Counted from the stretch's first letter, positions 1-10,289 are shown. The stretch: DNA of 64,000 nucleotides from Saccharopolyspora spinosa NRRL 18395 (GCF_000194155.1 NZ_GL877878.1:626032-690031); one strand, 5' to 3'. Translations and numbers: made by a program. Notes: generated by a model from the letters alone, not told the origin.

Positions 1-588
1 ATCCGGGCGCTGGGCGGCGTCGCCGGGCCGGACGAGCTCGCCGAACGCGTCGGGCTGGACCCGGCCGACCTCGACCGCTACCCGCACGAGCTCTCCGGCG
101 GGATGGCCCAGCGGGTCGCGGTGACGCTGGCGCTGGCCGGCAACCCGCAGATCATCCTCGCCGACGAGCCGACCACCGGGCTGGACCGGCCGCTGGTGCA
201 CCGCACCGTCGACCTGCTCGCCGAAGCCGCCATCGACGATCGCGCCGTGCTGCTGATCACCCACGACCTGGCCGCCGCCCGCCGGGTGGCCACCGACATC
301 GCGGTGATGTACGCCAGCCGCATCGTCGAGGCCGGGCCCGCCGAGCAGGTGCTCGCCGACCCCTGGCACCCGTACACCGCGGGGCTGCTCGCGGCGCTGC
401 CCGACGGCGGTTTCCGGCCGATCCCCGGCCACCCGCCTGCCCTCACCGAACTGGCCCGCATCGAACAGGAATGGGGTTGCGTGTTCTGCCAACGCTGCCC
501 GGACGTGCCCGGATTCGGGCCGTGCACGGGAGATCCGGAACTGCTCGACCTCGGCGACCGGTGGGTTGCCGCGCACCCGCCGTGCTGA
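1..588 (+). CDS. ABC transporter ATP-binding protein, DppD/NikD type (5' end cut off)
   Basis: The frame is open from base 1, so the N-terminus with Walker A lies outside the window. What remains has the ABC signature LSGGMAQRV, Walker B IILADEPTTGLD, and a switch histidine in LLITHDL. The C-terminal oligopeptide/dipeptide extension follows (HPYTAGLLAALPDG, then the Cys-containing GCVFCQRCP). These features are typical of DppD, OppD or NikD ATPases, which power uptake of peptides or nickel across the inner membrane. The stop overlaps the start of a second ATPase by 7 bp, the usual D-F or D-E pair. The substrate cannot be told without the upstream permease and binding protein. Confidence 0.88.
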   Translation: MRALGGVAGPDELAERVGLDPADLDRYPHELSGGMAQRVAVTLALAGNPQIILADEPTTGLDRPLVHRTVDLLAEAAIDDRAVLLITHDLAAARRVATDIAVMYASRIVEAGPAEQVLADPWHPYTAGLLAALPDGGFRPIPGHPPALTELARIEQEWGCVFCQRCPDVPGFGPCTGDPELLDLGDRWVAAHPPC

Positions 589-1223
589 GCGCGACCGGCC
601 TGGTCGCCGGCTACCGGAGCGGCGAACCGGTGCTCGACGGGGTCGACCTGGACGTCCCGGGCGGTGCCGTGGTCGGGCTGGCCGGGCCGAGCGGGTGCGG
701 CAAGTCCACATTGGCCAGGGTGCTCGGGCTGCTGCACGAGCCGTGGTCCGGGCAGGTGTCGCTCGACGGCGAGCCGGTCAGCGGCTTCCGGCACGCGACG
801 CCGCGAGAGCAGCGCAAGGCGATCGGCATCGTCTTCCAGCAGCCGCGACCCGCCGTCGACCCGCGCTTCACGCTCCGCGAGATCGTCGCCGAACCGCTGC
901 GGGCCACCGGAGCCGCCGGCGACGTCGACGAGCTGGCCGACGAGGTGGGGCTGACCGCGGAGCTGCTGTCGCGGCGGCCGCACGAGGTCAGCGACGGGCA
1001 ACTGCAACGGGCCTGCCTGGCGCGGGCATTGGCGTTGCGGCCGGGCTACCTGATCTGCGACGAGATGACCGCGATGCTGGACGCGTCCACCACGGCGGCG
1101 CTGGTGCGGGTCGTGGACCGGCGGGTGAACGAGCACGGCACGGGGGTGCTCGCGATCAGCCACGACGAGGACCTGCTGCGGTATTGGGCGGTGCACGTGG
1201 TTCGCCTCTGCGGGTCGATATGA
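582..1223 (+). CDS. ABC transporter ATP-binding protein, DppF/NikE type
   Basis: GTG at 582 overlaps the preceding ATPase stop, giving 213 aa. Walker A is GPSGCGKST near residue 35, the Q-loop is IGIVFQQPRP, the signature is VSDGQLQRA and Walker B is YLICDEMTAMLD, with a switch His in AISHDED. The signature and the residue after the Walker B Glu differ from the classic LSGGQ and DEPT. Similar deviations are known in NikE-like proteins, so this need not mean loss of function. The protein lacks the C-terminal dipeptide-transporter extension and is short for DppF. It should form a heterodimeric ATPase with its upstream neighbour. Confidence 0.85.
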   Translation: MLSATGLVAGYRSGEPVLDGVDLDVPGGAVVGLAGPSGCGKSTLARVLGLLHEPWSGQVSLDGEPVSGFRHATPREQRKAIGIVFQQPRPAVDPRFTLREIVAEPLRATGAAGDVDELADEVGLTAELLSRRPHEVSDGQLQRACLARALALRPGYLICDEMTAMLDASTTAALVRVVDRRVNEHGTGVLAISHDEDLLRYWAVHVVRLCGSI

Positions 1224-1290
1224 CATGGTGGGGCCGAAACGCGGTCGCGGGGGACCGCTCGGTACTGACGACGGACCCGAGGAGTCGACG

Positions 1291-1449
1291 TTGAGCGAGG
1301 GCGAAGGCACCACCTTCATGCAGTGGCGGGAGCGGGCCCAGACCGAGGTTCGCGACGACGGGCCCAAGATGCGGGCGGTCATGATCACCGCGGCGGTCGT
1401 GGTGCTCGTCGGAATCATCGTGGGATCCGTGATCCTGCTGCTGTCCTGA
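1291..1449 (+). CDS. Small single-pass membrane protein
   Basis: The TTG at 1291 is favoured because GAGGAG lies 6-7 bases upstream; an in-frame ATG also exists at 1225. From TTG the product is 52 aa. It has a charged N-terminal half (WRERAQTEVRDDG) and one hydrophobic helix at the C-terminus (residues about 30-52) ending directly at the stop. No family is recognised. It sits 67 bp after the ABC ATPase and may be on the same transcript. The function is unknown. Confidence 0.55.
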   Translation: MSEGEGTTFMQWRERAQTEVRDDGPKMRAVMITAAVVVLVGIIVGSVILLLS

Positions 1450-1460
1450 TGCGGGCGTCC

Positions 1461-1575
1461 GCGATTTCAATGGAAATCGGATGTCAGATTTCCATTGAAA
1501 TTGCGGGAGTTATCCACAGCCTCCGGCGTGTCGTGGACCGACACGCCGGAGGTCCACAATTTCCATTGGAATCGC
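1461..1575. repeat. Nested inverted repeats with a perfect DnaA box in a convergent intergenic region
   Basis: Three elements lie here. The first is an 18-bp inverted repeat, 1461-1478 and 1487-1504, with an 8-nt loop, built on GATTTCAATGGAAATC. The second is a perfect 14-bp stem, 1520-1533 and 1539-1552 (CCTCCGGCGTGTCG). The third is another copy of the first arm at 1558-1575. TTATCCACA, a consensus DnaA box, lies at 1510-1518 between the two hairpins. The flanking genes converge, so the stems can act as terminators for both strands. Confidence 0.7.
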
Positions 1576-1596
1576 GGTGATCGAACCCGGGTTGGG

Positions 1597-2889
1597 TCAC
1601 TGCCGGGCGGGGAGCTTGGTGACTAGCAGGCGCGACACGCGGTGGCCGTCCATCGCGCGGACCGTGAAGCGGTGGCCCAGGGCCTCCAGCGAATCTCCCT
1701 CCGCCGGGACGCGCCCGAGCCGACTCACCACGAATCCCGCCACCGTGTCGTAGGGACCGTCGGGCAGTGCGATCCCGGTCTGCTGCTCGAACTCGGCGCG
1801 GTGCAGCAGCCCGTCGGTCTCGAAGCTGCCGTTGCCCTTGGGGCGAACCGGGGCCGTGCTCGGGTCGTACTCGTCCCAGATCTCGCCGACGACTTCCTCC
1901 ACCAGGTCCTCGACGGTGACGATGCCCGCGGTCCCGCCGTACTCGTCGACCACCACCGCCAGGTGCCCGCCCCGCCGCCGCATCTGCGACAGCGCCGCCA
2001 GCACCGGCTTGCTCGCCGGCAGGGCGGTGACCGGCCGCGTCAGGTCGCCGACCGTGCGCGCCGCCTCGCGTCCGCCGTGCGTCGTGGCGAGCAGGTCTCG
2101 GACGTGGATGAAACCGACGATGTCGTCGGCGGTGTCCCGGATGACCGGGTACCGCGAGTGCGGCTTGCCGGCCACCTCGGCGACCGCCTCGGCCAGCGGC
2201 GTGGTGCGGTCCAGGAAGTCGACCTCGGTGCGCGGCACCATCACTTCGCCGAGCACCCGGTCGGTGGCCCGGAACGCGTCGCTGAGCAGCCGCCGCTCCT
2301 CGATGGTCAGCTGCTCGTTGGTGCGCACCATGTCCCGCAGCTCTTCCTCGCTGACCTTGTCCTCGTCGGCGCGCAGATCGATGCCGAGCAACCGGACCAC
2401 CGCGTTGGTGGACCTCGACAGCAACCAGATCAACGGCCGCGACAGCGTCGCCAGCCGGTCCAGCACCCCGGCGGTGACCATCGCGACGCCCTCGGACTTC
2501 TGCAACGCCAGCCGCTTCGGGGCGAGCTCGCCGAGCACCAGCGACAGGTACGACACGAACAGCGTCACCAGGACCAGGGCCACCGACGCGGCCACCCCGA
2601 TCGGCAGGCCCCAACCGGCCAGCACCGGCTCCAGGCGCACGGCGATCGTCGCGCCGCCGTAGCTGGAGGCGAAGAACCCGGCGAAGGTGACGCCGATCTG
2701 CACCGCCGACAGGAACCGGTTGGAGTCGGCGCGCAGCTTGGCCACCCGCGCGCCGCGTCGGTCGCGTTCGGCGAGCTTGCGGACCTGGCTCTCGCGCAGC
2801 GACACCAGCGCGATCTCCGCGGCGGCGAAGTAGCCGCCGAGCAGCACGAACACCAGCACCAGCGCGATGTTCCAAGCGACACCGTCCAT
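1597..2889 (-). CDS. CorC/HlyC-type transporter with DUF21 and CBS domains
   Basis: 430 aa from an ATG at 2889. An N-terminal DUF21/CNNM membrane domain (about residues 1-190, starting with a long hydrophobic helix) carries FAAAEIALVSLRESQ. A CBS pair follows (about 205-330, with VMVPRTEVDFLD and DEYGGTAGIVTVEDLVEE). A CorC_HlyC domain ends the protein (about 345-425, with DTVAGFVVSRLGRVP). Members of this family are linked to Mg2+ or Co2+ efflux and homeostasis in the membrane; the often-used name hemolysin is historical. The gene stands alone here, although CorC proteins are often found in pairs. The ion specificity is inferred from the family only. Confidence 0.88.
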   Translation of the reverse strand: MDGVAWNIALVLVFVLLGGYFAAAEIALVSLRESQVRKLAERDRRGARVAKLRADSNRFLSAVQIGVTFAGFFASSYGGATIAVRLEPVLAGWGLPIGVAASVALVLVTLFVSYLSLVLGELAPKRLALQKSEGVAMVTAGVLDRLATLSRPLIWLLSRSTNAVVRLLGIDLRADEDKVSEEELRDMVRTNEQLTIEERRLLSDAFRATDRVLGEVMVPRTEVDFLDRTTPLAEAVAEVAGKPHSRYPVIRDTADDIVGFIHVRDLLATTHGGREAARTVGDLTRPVTALPASKPVLAALSQMRRRGGHLAVVVDEYGGTAGIVTVEDLVEEVVGEIWDEYDPSTAPVRPKGNGSFETDGLLHRAEFEQQTGIALPDGPYDTVAGFVVSRLGRVPAEGDSLEALGHRFTVRAMDGHRVSRLLVTKLPARQ

Positions 2890-3019
2890 TTACCGATTGT
2901 TCCATTCCCGGCCTTCGCGAGCCCTCCACGCCGCCGTCCGGGAACGGGTTCCGCCGAAACTCGCTGCGGTCACCCGGACGAACGGCCATGATGGGCACGA
3001 TCAGGCGAAAGGAGATTTC

Positions 3020-3412
3020 ATGGCCGTCGAAGGCGTCAGCAAGGTCGTCGTCCCGGTGCGGGACCAGCAGCGCGCAAAGCAGTTCTGGACCGAGACTCTG
3101 GGGTTCACGGTTACCACCGACGCCCCGTACGACGACGAGGGCAACCGCTGGGTCGAGGTCACGGCGCCCAACGGCATCTCCACGCTGATCCTGAGCGCCA
3201 GCGCGACGGACCAGGCGGTCTTCCCGGTCTACGACGGCGTCCCGTCGGCCACCTTCTTCCTGTACGCCGACGACATCGAGCAGACCTACCGAGACCTGTC
3301 GGCGAACGGCGTCGAGTTCCCGGAGCCACCGGTCCGGCAGCCGTGGGGCTGGTGGTCGACCTTCCTCGACAGCGAGGGCAACCGCTTCACCCTCCAGCAA
3401 CGCCCCGAGTAG
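3020..3412 (+). CDS. VOC (glyoxalase/bleomycin-resistance fold) family protein
   Basis: ATG at 3020 follows AAAGGAG by 5 bases, so the longer upstream reading frame is rejected. The 130-aa product is a single vicinal-oxygen-chelate domain. It opens with the first strand VSKVVVPVRDQQRAKQFW, has ETLGFTVTTD, and ends with the metal-side strand FLDSEGNRFTLQQRP. VOC proteins bind a divalent metal and act as lyases, dioxygenases or drug-binding proteins. No neighbour suggests a substrate. The start of the CorC-like gene is on the opposite strand, so the two are divergently transcribed. Confidence 0.85.
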   Translation: MAVEGVSKVVVPVRDQQRAKQFWTETLGFTVTTDAPYDDEGNRWVEVTAPNGISTLILSASATDQAVFPVYDGVPSATFFLYADDIEQTYRDLSANGVEFPEPPVRQPWGWWSTFLDSEGNRFTLQQRPE

Positions 3413-3479
3413 AAGCGTTCCCAGGCTCGTGCTGCGCGGCGGTGCGGGTGGTGGAGGCGCGCGAATTCCGCGACTGCGC

Positions 3480-4163
3480 TCAGTCGGTGGTTCGCCAGTA
3501 CTGGCGCTTCTTCTCGTCGCGCACGAGGATTCCGTGCTTGACCAGTTCGGTGCGCAGCAGCGCCGCTTCCTTCCCGGCGCGCTTGCGCAGTGCGCGTTCG
3601 CGGGCCGCCATCAGCGAGTTGATCCGCAGCGACAGCTCCGGCGTGTCCTCGACCCACAGGCTGTAGGAACCGGTGAACGGGTCCTTGTCCCGCCACGGGT
3701 AGCCGTGGTCGGTGAAGGCCCGGCGCAGCGCGAACCTGTCCAAATCGGACGGTTGCCGGACGTGCTCGCCGCCGGATTCGTCCAGCACCACGAGGTTCTT
3801 GCCCTCGACGTACACGTAACCGATCTCGGCACGCGCGATGTGCTGCCGCGACCGCCCGACGGTCAGCACCACCTGCTCCGGTTCGACGGTGACAGCCAGC
3901 CGCTCCTGCGCCATCAGCCCGGCGAAGCCGAGCCCGAGGATCACGCCGATGGCGATGGCGCCGACCGTGCCCCACGGGTCGGGCACCGACGCGGCGAGCT
4001 GGAAGACGCCCTGGAACGGCGCCCACGGCAACCCGGCGACCCAGGCAGACGCCAGCCGCAACAACCAGACGATCAGCGCTCCCAGCAACGGGCAGACGAT
4101 CCACGAACCGTGCCGGACCAGGCGGTGCTCGGTGACGGTCGTCGCGGCGGGTTCTGCGGCCAT
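3480..4163 (-). CDS. Conserved two-TM membrane protein of unknown function
   Basis: 227 aa from ATG at 4163; the frame stays open further upstream but there it only shadows the carboxypeptidase gene. Two hydrophobic segments lie at about 25-45 (WIVCPLLGALIVWLLRLASA) and 68-90 (GTVGAIAIGVILGLGFAGLM). A soluble C-terminal part of about 135 aa follows, ending in a basic helix (ARERALRKRAGKEAALLRTE). The arrangement resembles YqeB-like actinobacterial proteins, but I am not certain of the family. It lies 98 bp downstream of a secreted carboxypeptidase and could share its transcript. Confidence 0.65.
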   Translation of the reverse strand: MAAEPAATTVTEHRLVRHGSWIVCPLLGALIVWLLRLASAWVAGLPWAPFQGVFQLAASVPDPWGTVGAIAIGVILGLGFAGLMAQERLAVTVEPEQVVLTVGRSRQHIARAEIGYVYVEGKNLVVLDESGGEHVRQPSDLDRFALRRAFTDHGYPWRDKDPFTGSYSLWVEDTPELSLRINSLMAARERALRKRAGKEAALLRTELVKHGILVRDEKKRQYWRTTD

Positions 4164-4261
4164 GCCGCCATTATCGCCACCGGCCGGGAGCTGGGGCCGC
4201 TGGTGCGGCAGAGGGCCCGGGGTGCCGAAGCGCCCGAGCCCGTTCCCCCTCTCCCACCGGA

Positions 4262-5527
4262 TCAGGCTCCTGCCTCCCGGAGCAGGATGTCGACCGCGGC
4301 GTCGTTGCGCGCCGTCTCCTTCTCGATGACGTCGTCGGGCGGGTAGAAGCCGTCGATACCGCCGCCGTTGGCCGGGTACATCTCGAAGGTGTAGGCCAGG
4401 ATCTTGTGCTGGCCCCACATCCAGTCCAGGCTGTCGCCGTCGGTGATGTAGAGGTCGCTGGACTGCTGCGGGGTGTAGCCGTTGGTCTTGGCCATCTCGC
4501 CGCCGACCCGCGCGAACCGGTCGTACTCCTTCTGCGTCATGCCCTCGGTGACGTCGTCGCGGGTGTGCCCGAAGGGCCACAGCACGAGCTCGGAGTAGGT
4601 GTGGAAGTCGATCGCGGCCTTGATCTGCTGCACGCCTTCGACCACCCGCGAGTCGATGAAGTCGCGCATCGCCGCGGTCTCCGGCGCCGACCACGCGGCC
4701 GGTCCCCGGTAGGTCTCGCCGTTCGGGTCGTTGTCGGAGCCGCCGCAGCAGCCCCACTTGTATCCCCAGTTGCGGTTGAGGTCGGTGCCGGCGTCCTGCC
4801 GGTTCTTGCGCCACCCCCGGAACTCGCCGGATTCCACGTCGTAGGACGAGCCGTCCGCGTTGACCACCGGGATGATCCAGATCTCCCGGTTGTCGACCGA
4901 GTCCTTGATCGCCTGGTCGCCGGGGTAGCCGTCGGTGAGCCGGTTGGCGATGCGCAGGCACATCTCGGTGGTCAGGTGTTCGCGGGCGTGCTGGTTGCAG
5001 TCGAACAGCACCTCGGGCTCGTCCTCGTCCTGCCCGACGTTGTCGCTGATCTTCAGCACCGGGATGTCGCGGCCCTGGAAGGACTTGCCGATGCTGGACT
5101 TCGCCGCGATGTCCGGGTGGTCCTTCACCACGGCGTCGAGCTCGGCGTTCATCTCGTCGAGGTTGTGGTAGCCCTCGTACCCGGGCGGGAAGTCGCCCGG
5201 CACCCGCTGCGCCGGGTTGATCCGCTTGAGCGAGTCGGCGACCTTGGTCTCGTCGTTGAGCACGAACCCGGCAGCGCGCAGCTGCTCGGCCTGCGCCGGG
5301 GTGGCCTCCACGGTGGCCACCGCGCCGGACACCGCGATGACCTGGGCGCCGATGCGGTTGATCTCGGTTCGGGCCTTGCTGTCGGTGTTGGGAACGGTGT
5401 AGGTGGCCAAGTCCTGGGCGGCGGTCGCCCCGGTCGGCTCCGCGGACCCGCTGGCCTGGATTGGGGCCAGCAGGACCAGGCACGCGGCGGCTGCCACGGT
5501 CACTGCCTTGCGCCGTGAGCTGAACAT
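4262..5527 (-). CDS. Secreted zinc carboxypeptidase, peptidase family M14
   Basis: 421 aa. The N-terminus has a signal peptide (basic MFSSRRK, then VTVAAAACLVLLAP, with an Ala-rich cleavage area), followed by a propeptide-like region to about 120. The M14 catalytic domain shows the zinc ligands HxxE in DCNQHAREHLTTEM and a later His in DFHTYSELVLWPFG. The substrate-binding Asn-Arg is in DLNRNWGYKWGCC and the catalytic Glu is in the TFEMYP segment. It should release C-terminal residues from extracellular peptides. It is divergent from hisD, with a 205-bp shared upstream region. The preferred residue class (A, B or T type) is not determined. Confidence 0.9.
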   Translation of the reverse strand: MFSSRRKAVTVAAAACLVLLAPIQASGSAEPTGATAAQDLATYTVPNTDSKARTEINRIGAQVIAVSGAVATVEATPAQAEQLRAAGFVLNDETKVADSLKRINPAQRVPGDFPPGYEGYHNLDEMNAELDAVVKDHPDIAAKSSIGKSFQGRDIPVLKISDNVGQDEDEPEVLFDCNQHAREHLTTEMCLRIANRLTDGYPGDQAIKDSVDNREIWIIPVVNADGSSYDVESGEFRGWRKNRQDAGTDLNRNWGYKWGCCGGSDNDPNGETYRGPAAWSAPETAAMRDFIDSRVVEGVQQIKAAIDFHTYSELVLWPFGHTRDDVTEGMTQKEYDRFARVGGEMAKTNGYTPQQSSDLYITDGDSLDWMWGQHKILAYTFEMYPANGGGIDGFYPPDDVIEKETARNDAAVDILLREAGA

Positions 5528-5732
5528 CGGGTCTCCGATCGATCACTGGTGGTGATGTTGGCAGGTTCTAGGAGCCGCCCGATGTTGGCAAGCCACTGGC
5601 GAACAATGGCCTACCGTTGACGTTTTCCCATTCCGGACCTCGTCCGGGGTGACTGCGACCGGGTTCGAGGACGGCCGCATCCCGCGGCGATTACCCTGGT
5701 CGGTGAAGCCCCCGGGTATTGGAAGGACGCAC

Positions 5733-7049
5733 ATGCTCACCCGTACCGACCTGCGCGGTCGCGTTCCGTCCACCGTCGAGCTGCGCGCGACGCTGCCGCG
5801 CGCCGAGATGGACGTTGAGCACGTGCTGCATCGGGTCCGGCCGGTGATCGAAGCGGTCCGCGACCGCGGGGTGGAAGCCGTCCTCGAATTCACCGAGAAG
5901 TTCGATTCCGTCCGACCGGAACGGGTGAGGGTGGCGGCTGGTGAGCTGCGGAAGGCCCTCGACGAGCTCGACCCGCCGGTGCGCGCAGCCCTGGAGGAGT
6001 CGATCGCCCGCGCCCGCAAGGTGCACGACGACCAGCGGCGCATCGACACGACGACGCAGGTCGTGCCCGGTGGCACGGTCACCGAGCGCTGGGTGCCGGT
6101 CGCCCGCGTCGGCCTGTACGCGCCGGGCGGGCTGGCGGTCTACCCGTCCAGCGTGGTGATGAACGTGGTCCCGGCGCAGGCCGCCGGGGTGGAGTCGCTG
6201 GTGGTGTGCAGCCCGCCGCAGGCGGAGTTCGCAGGCCTGCCGCACCCGACGATCCTGGCCGCCGCGCAACTGCTCGGCGTCGAGGAGGTCTGGGCGGTCG
6301 GCGGCGCGCAGGCGGTGGCGCTGCTGGCCTACGGCGGGCACGACACCGACGGCGCCGAGTTGGCGCCGGTGGACATGGTGACCGGGCCGGGCAACGTCTA
6401 CGTGACCGCCGCCAAGCGGCACCTGCGCAGCCTGATCGGCATCGACTCGGAGGCCGGGCCGACCGAGATCGCGGTACTGGCCGACGAGACGGCCGACGCG
6501 GCGCACGTGGCCGCCGACCTGATCAGCCAGGCCGAGCACGACACCCTCGCGGCGAGCGTGCTGGTGACCACCTCGGTCGAGCTGGCCGACGCGGTCGACG
6601 CCGAGCTGAAGCGCCAGGTGGCGCAGACCAAGCACGTCGAGCGGATCAGCACCGCGCTGGCCGGCGAGCAGTCCGGCTGCATCCTGGTGTCCACTGTGGA
6701 GGACGGCCTCCGGGTAGTGGACGCGTACGCCGCCGAGCACCTGGAGATCCAGACCGCGGACGCCGAAACGGTCGCCGCGCGGGTGCGCAACGCGGGCGCG
6801 ATCTTCGTCGGCCCGTACGCGCCGGTGTCGCTGGGCGACTACTGCGCGGGCTCCAACCACGTGCTGCCCACCGGCGGCTGCGCGCGGCACTCGTCCGGCC
6901 TGAGCGTGCAGAGCTTCCTGCGCGGCATCCACGTGATCTCCTACAGCGAGCAGGCACTCCGCGACGTCGCGGACCAGGTGGTGGCGCTGGCCAACGCCGA
7001 GGACCTGCCCGCGCACGGTCAGGCGGTCACCGCCCGCTTCTCCCGCTGA
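5733..7049 (+). CDS. hisD: Histidinol dehydrogenase
   Basis: 438 aa; ATG at 5733 follows GGAAGG and matches the usual family length of about 430-440. HisD oxidises L-histidinol to L-histidine in two NAD-dependent steps in the cytosol, using a zinc ion. Visible signatures are [31 protein letters not shown], the zinc-site region ISQAEHD, and [19 protein letters not shown]. It is the first gene of hisD-hisC-hisB. A TACCCT -10-like box at about 5695 leaves a short untranslated leader containing the ribosome site. Confidence 0.97.
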   Translation: MLTRTDLRGRVPSTVELRATLPRAEMDVEHVLHRVRPVIEAVRDRGVEAVLEFTEKFDSVRPERVRVAAGELRKALDELDPPVRAALEESIARARKVHDDQRRIDTTTQVVPGGTVTERWVPVARVGLYAPGGLAVYPSSVVMNVVPAQAAGVESLVVCSPPQAEFAGLPHPTILAAAQLLGVEEVWAVGGAQAVALLAYGGHDTDGAELAPVDMVTGPGNVYVTAAKRHLRSLIGIDSEAGPTEIAVLADETADAAHVAADLISQAEHDTLAASVLVTTSVELADAVDAELKRQVAQTKHVERISTALAGEQSGCILVSTVEDGLRVVDAYAAEHLEIQTADAETVAARVRNAGAIFVGPYAPVSLGDYCAGSNHVLPTGGCARHSSGLSVQSFLRGIHVISYSEQALRDVADQVVALANAEDLPAHGQAVTARFSR

Positions 7050-7072
7050 GCACCCGGAACAACCGAAGGTAG

Positions 7073-8787
<1,715 letters not shown>

Positions 8788-8790
8788 GAG

Positions 8791-8874
8791 GTCGTGAGTG
8801 CGCAACCGAGCCCGGAGCACCGAGCCGGAGCCCGGGTACGCACTAACGACGCCCCACCTCAAACCGGTCGGGTA
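8791..8874. repeat. Palindromic intergenic repeat, likely hisB terminator, plus shared 20-mer
   Basis: GTCGTGAGTGCG at 8791-8802 is repeated in inverted form with one mismatch at 8839-8850. The 20-mer CACCTCAAACCGGTCGGGTA follows at 8855-8874. The first element recurs at 41637-41682. The 20-mer recurs with one change at 36721-36740, directly after the gltBD terminator. The position just after hisB suggests a role in transcript termination. Confidence 0.6.
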
Positions 8875-8908
8875 ACCAGAAGCCGGTTGACGGCGTCGCG
8901 GCGGTGAG

Positions 8909-9990
8909 GTGCTGCCGTTCTCGCTGCGGCAGGGCGCGGAGCGCGAAGGGCGGCCGGTGTCGGACATCCAGTACCTTGGCGACCTCGACCACAGCGCCTA
9001 CCACTGCTCGGTTTTCGGCTCCACCAACCCGAACCGCAACTACTTGTGGACCGGCACCACCGGCTACGAGCCGGGTAGCACCAAGCGCGCCGTCACCAAC
9101 GCCGCCTACAGCTACGACCACGTCGGCTACAGCTACGACCCCGCCGGCTACGAGTGGACCACGTACCCGGAGCGGCTTGAGAAGGCCGGACTTTCCTGGC
9201 AGATCTACCAGGAGTGGGACAACTTCACCGACAACGCGGTCGAGTACTTCAAGACGTTCAAGGCGATCGGCTACAAGTTGCTCGCCTCGGTGGACGGGAA
9301 CTTTCGCACCACCGAGGAGTTCTACACCGCCCTCTTCGAAAAGCCCGCCGCGGAGCAGCAGCGGCTGCTCAAGTAGCTGGAAGCCGGTCGCGCGGCGTTG
9401 ACCGACGCCGAGCGCGGCCTGTTCGACCGCGCGATGTACCGCAGCGAGCCGGGTACGCCCGTCCAGCGGCTCCGCGACGACATCAATGCGAAGCGGCTGC
9501 CGAAGGTGGTCTGGCTGGCTCCGTCCGCTGTGGACTCCCTGCACCCGGGCAGCTCCACGCCGGTCGGCAGCGTTTGGGGTTTGGTGTGAACGGCCTGTTT
9601 GTGCCGTCTATTGCGGTGAACGGTCCGTTCGCGCCATCGCCCGGTAGGCGAGATGCTGGACGCCATCGCCCACCCGAAGATCTGGTCGATGACCGCGCTG
9701 CTGCTCAACTTCGACGAGAACGACGGCTTCTTCGACCACGTGCCGCCGCCGGTGCCGCCGAAGCCGGAGTCCGGCAACGGCGACGACTACTTTCGAGGGG
9801 CAGCCGATCGGGCTGCGGCTGCAATGCCGGTCCGGGCTTCGCGCACTTCACGATCTACCCGTACGCGGGAGAACTGCTCGAACCGACCCATGTGGACCTC
9901 CGCGGCGAGCAGGTGGTGGACGTGCCGGTGTCGAGCACGGCGCACCGGGCCTCACCGGCTGAGCAACCCCGAGATGTGCTGACCGCGAGG
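8909..9990 (+). pseudogene. Decayed phospholipase C (phosphoesterase family) gene
   Basis: Pieces of a phosphocholine-type phospholipase C are read in order on the plus strand. The first (frame 2) holds DIQYLGDLDHSAYHCSVFG through AEQQRLLK. An in-frame TAG at 9374-9376 stands where a CAG is expected, and the same frame resumes with LEAGRAALTDAERGLFDRAM. After a repeat-bearing insert near 9584-9640, MLDAIAHPKIWSMT and NFDENDGFFDHVPPP follow. Finally frame 1 encodes HFTIYPYAGELLEPTHVDL, which resembles the C-terminal DUF756 domain. The N-terminal signal and catalytic start are missing. Nonsense mutation, insertion, frame changes and deletions all argue for a dead gene. Confidence 0.8.
9584..9636 (+). 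repeat. Two direct copies of a GTGAACGGTCCGTTCGC-type repeat inside the phospholipase pseudogene
   Basis: A diverged copy begins at 9586 (GTGAACGGCCTGTTTGTGCC) and a good copy lies at 9616-9632 (GTGAACGGTCCGTTCGC). The core GAACGGTCCGTTC is itself a palindrome around one base. The same unit forms both arms of the terminator after trpA. The insert breaks the coding sequence between the encoded TPVGS and the next recognisable segment, MLDAIA. Confidence 0.75.
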
Positions 9991-10066
9991 GGATTCGAGC
10001 GTAGCCCGCACGGTCACCTGGTCCGGCATCGCCTCGGTACCCTGGCCGTGGTTGAGGGGAGTGGCA

Positions 10067-10174
10067 ATGCAGAGCTACCTGCCGATCATCCTGCTGGCGG
10101 TCGCGGCGCTGATGGCCATCGCCGGCGGCATCGGCTGGATGATCTACGGCGCACCCGGTCTCGAAAATGGCTGA
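10067..10174 (+). CDS. 35-aa hydrophobic membrane peptide
   Basis: ATG at 10067 lies 6 bases after GAGGGGA-like purines at 10054-10060. The product is one long transmembrane helix (YLPIILLAVAALMAIAGGIG) followed by a short tail ending PGLENG. It is too short for ordinary gene callers. The good ribosome site and the following strong hairpin at 10243-10284 support it as a small gene. There is no recognised family, and it converges with the dctA-like gene. Confidence 0.45.
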   Translation: MQSYLPIILLAVAALMAIAGGIGWMIYGAPGLENG

Positions 10175-10242
10175 AGGGCACCTTCGAACGGGTTCGTTCG
10201 GATGCTGCGCATCGTCGATCCGAGAGATTGATCAGGCGAAAC

Positions 10243-10284
10243 GCAGCAGGGCCCGGTCCCTGCAAGAGGACCGGGCCCTGCTGC
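10243..10284. terminator. Bidirectional hairpin, perfect 17-bp stem
   Basis: Arms 10243-10259 and 10268-10284 (GCAGCAGGGCCCGGTCC and its exact complement) enclose an 8-nt loop. It ends 5 bp from the stop of the dctA-like gene on the minus strand and follows the small membrane ORF on the plus strand, so it can close both transcripts. Confidence 0.85.
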
Positions 10285-10289
10285 CTACG

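Noticed and set aside
1576-1602. TGATCGAACCCGGGTTGGGTCA, similar to a tRNA T-arm
   Set aside because: No acceptor stem, D-arm or anticodon arm can be built around it, so it is not a tRNA.
3480-5546. A 688-codon open frame on the minus strand
   Set aside because: Its upstream two thirds runs through the carboxypeptidase gene in another frame with Arg/Gly/Pro-rich shadow sequence. Only the part from 4163 down is a real membrane protein.
8791-8850. Repeated palindromes as a CRISPR or transposon end
   Set aside because: No regular spacer array and no transposase or terminal repeats of IS type; single palindromes after genes fit terminator-like repeats.
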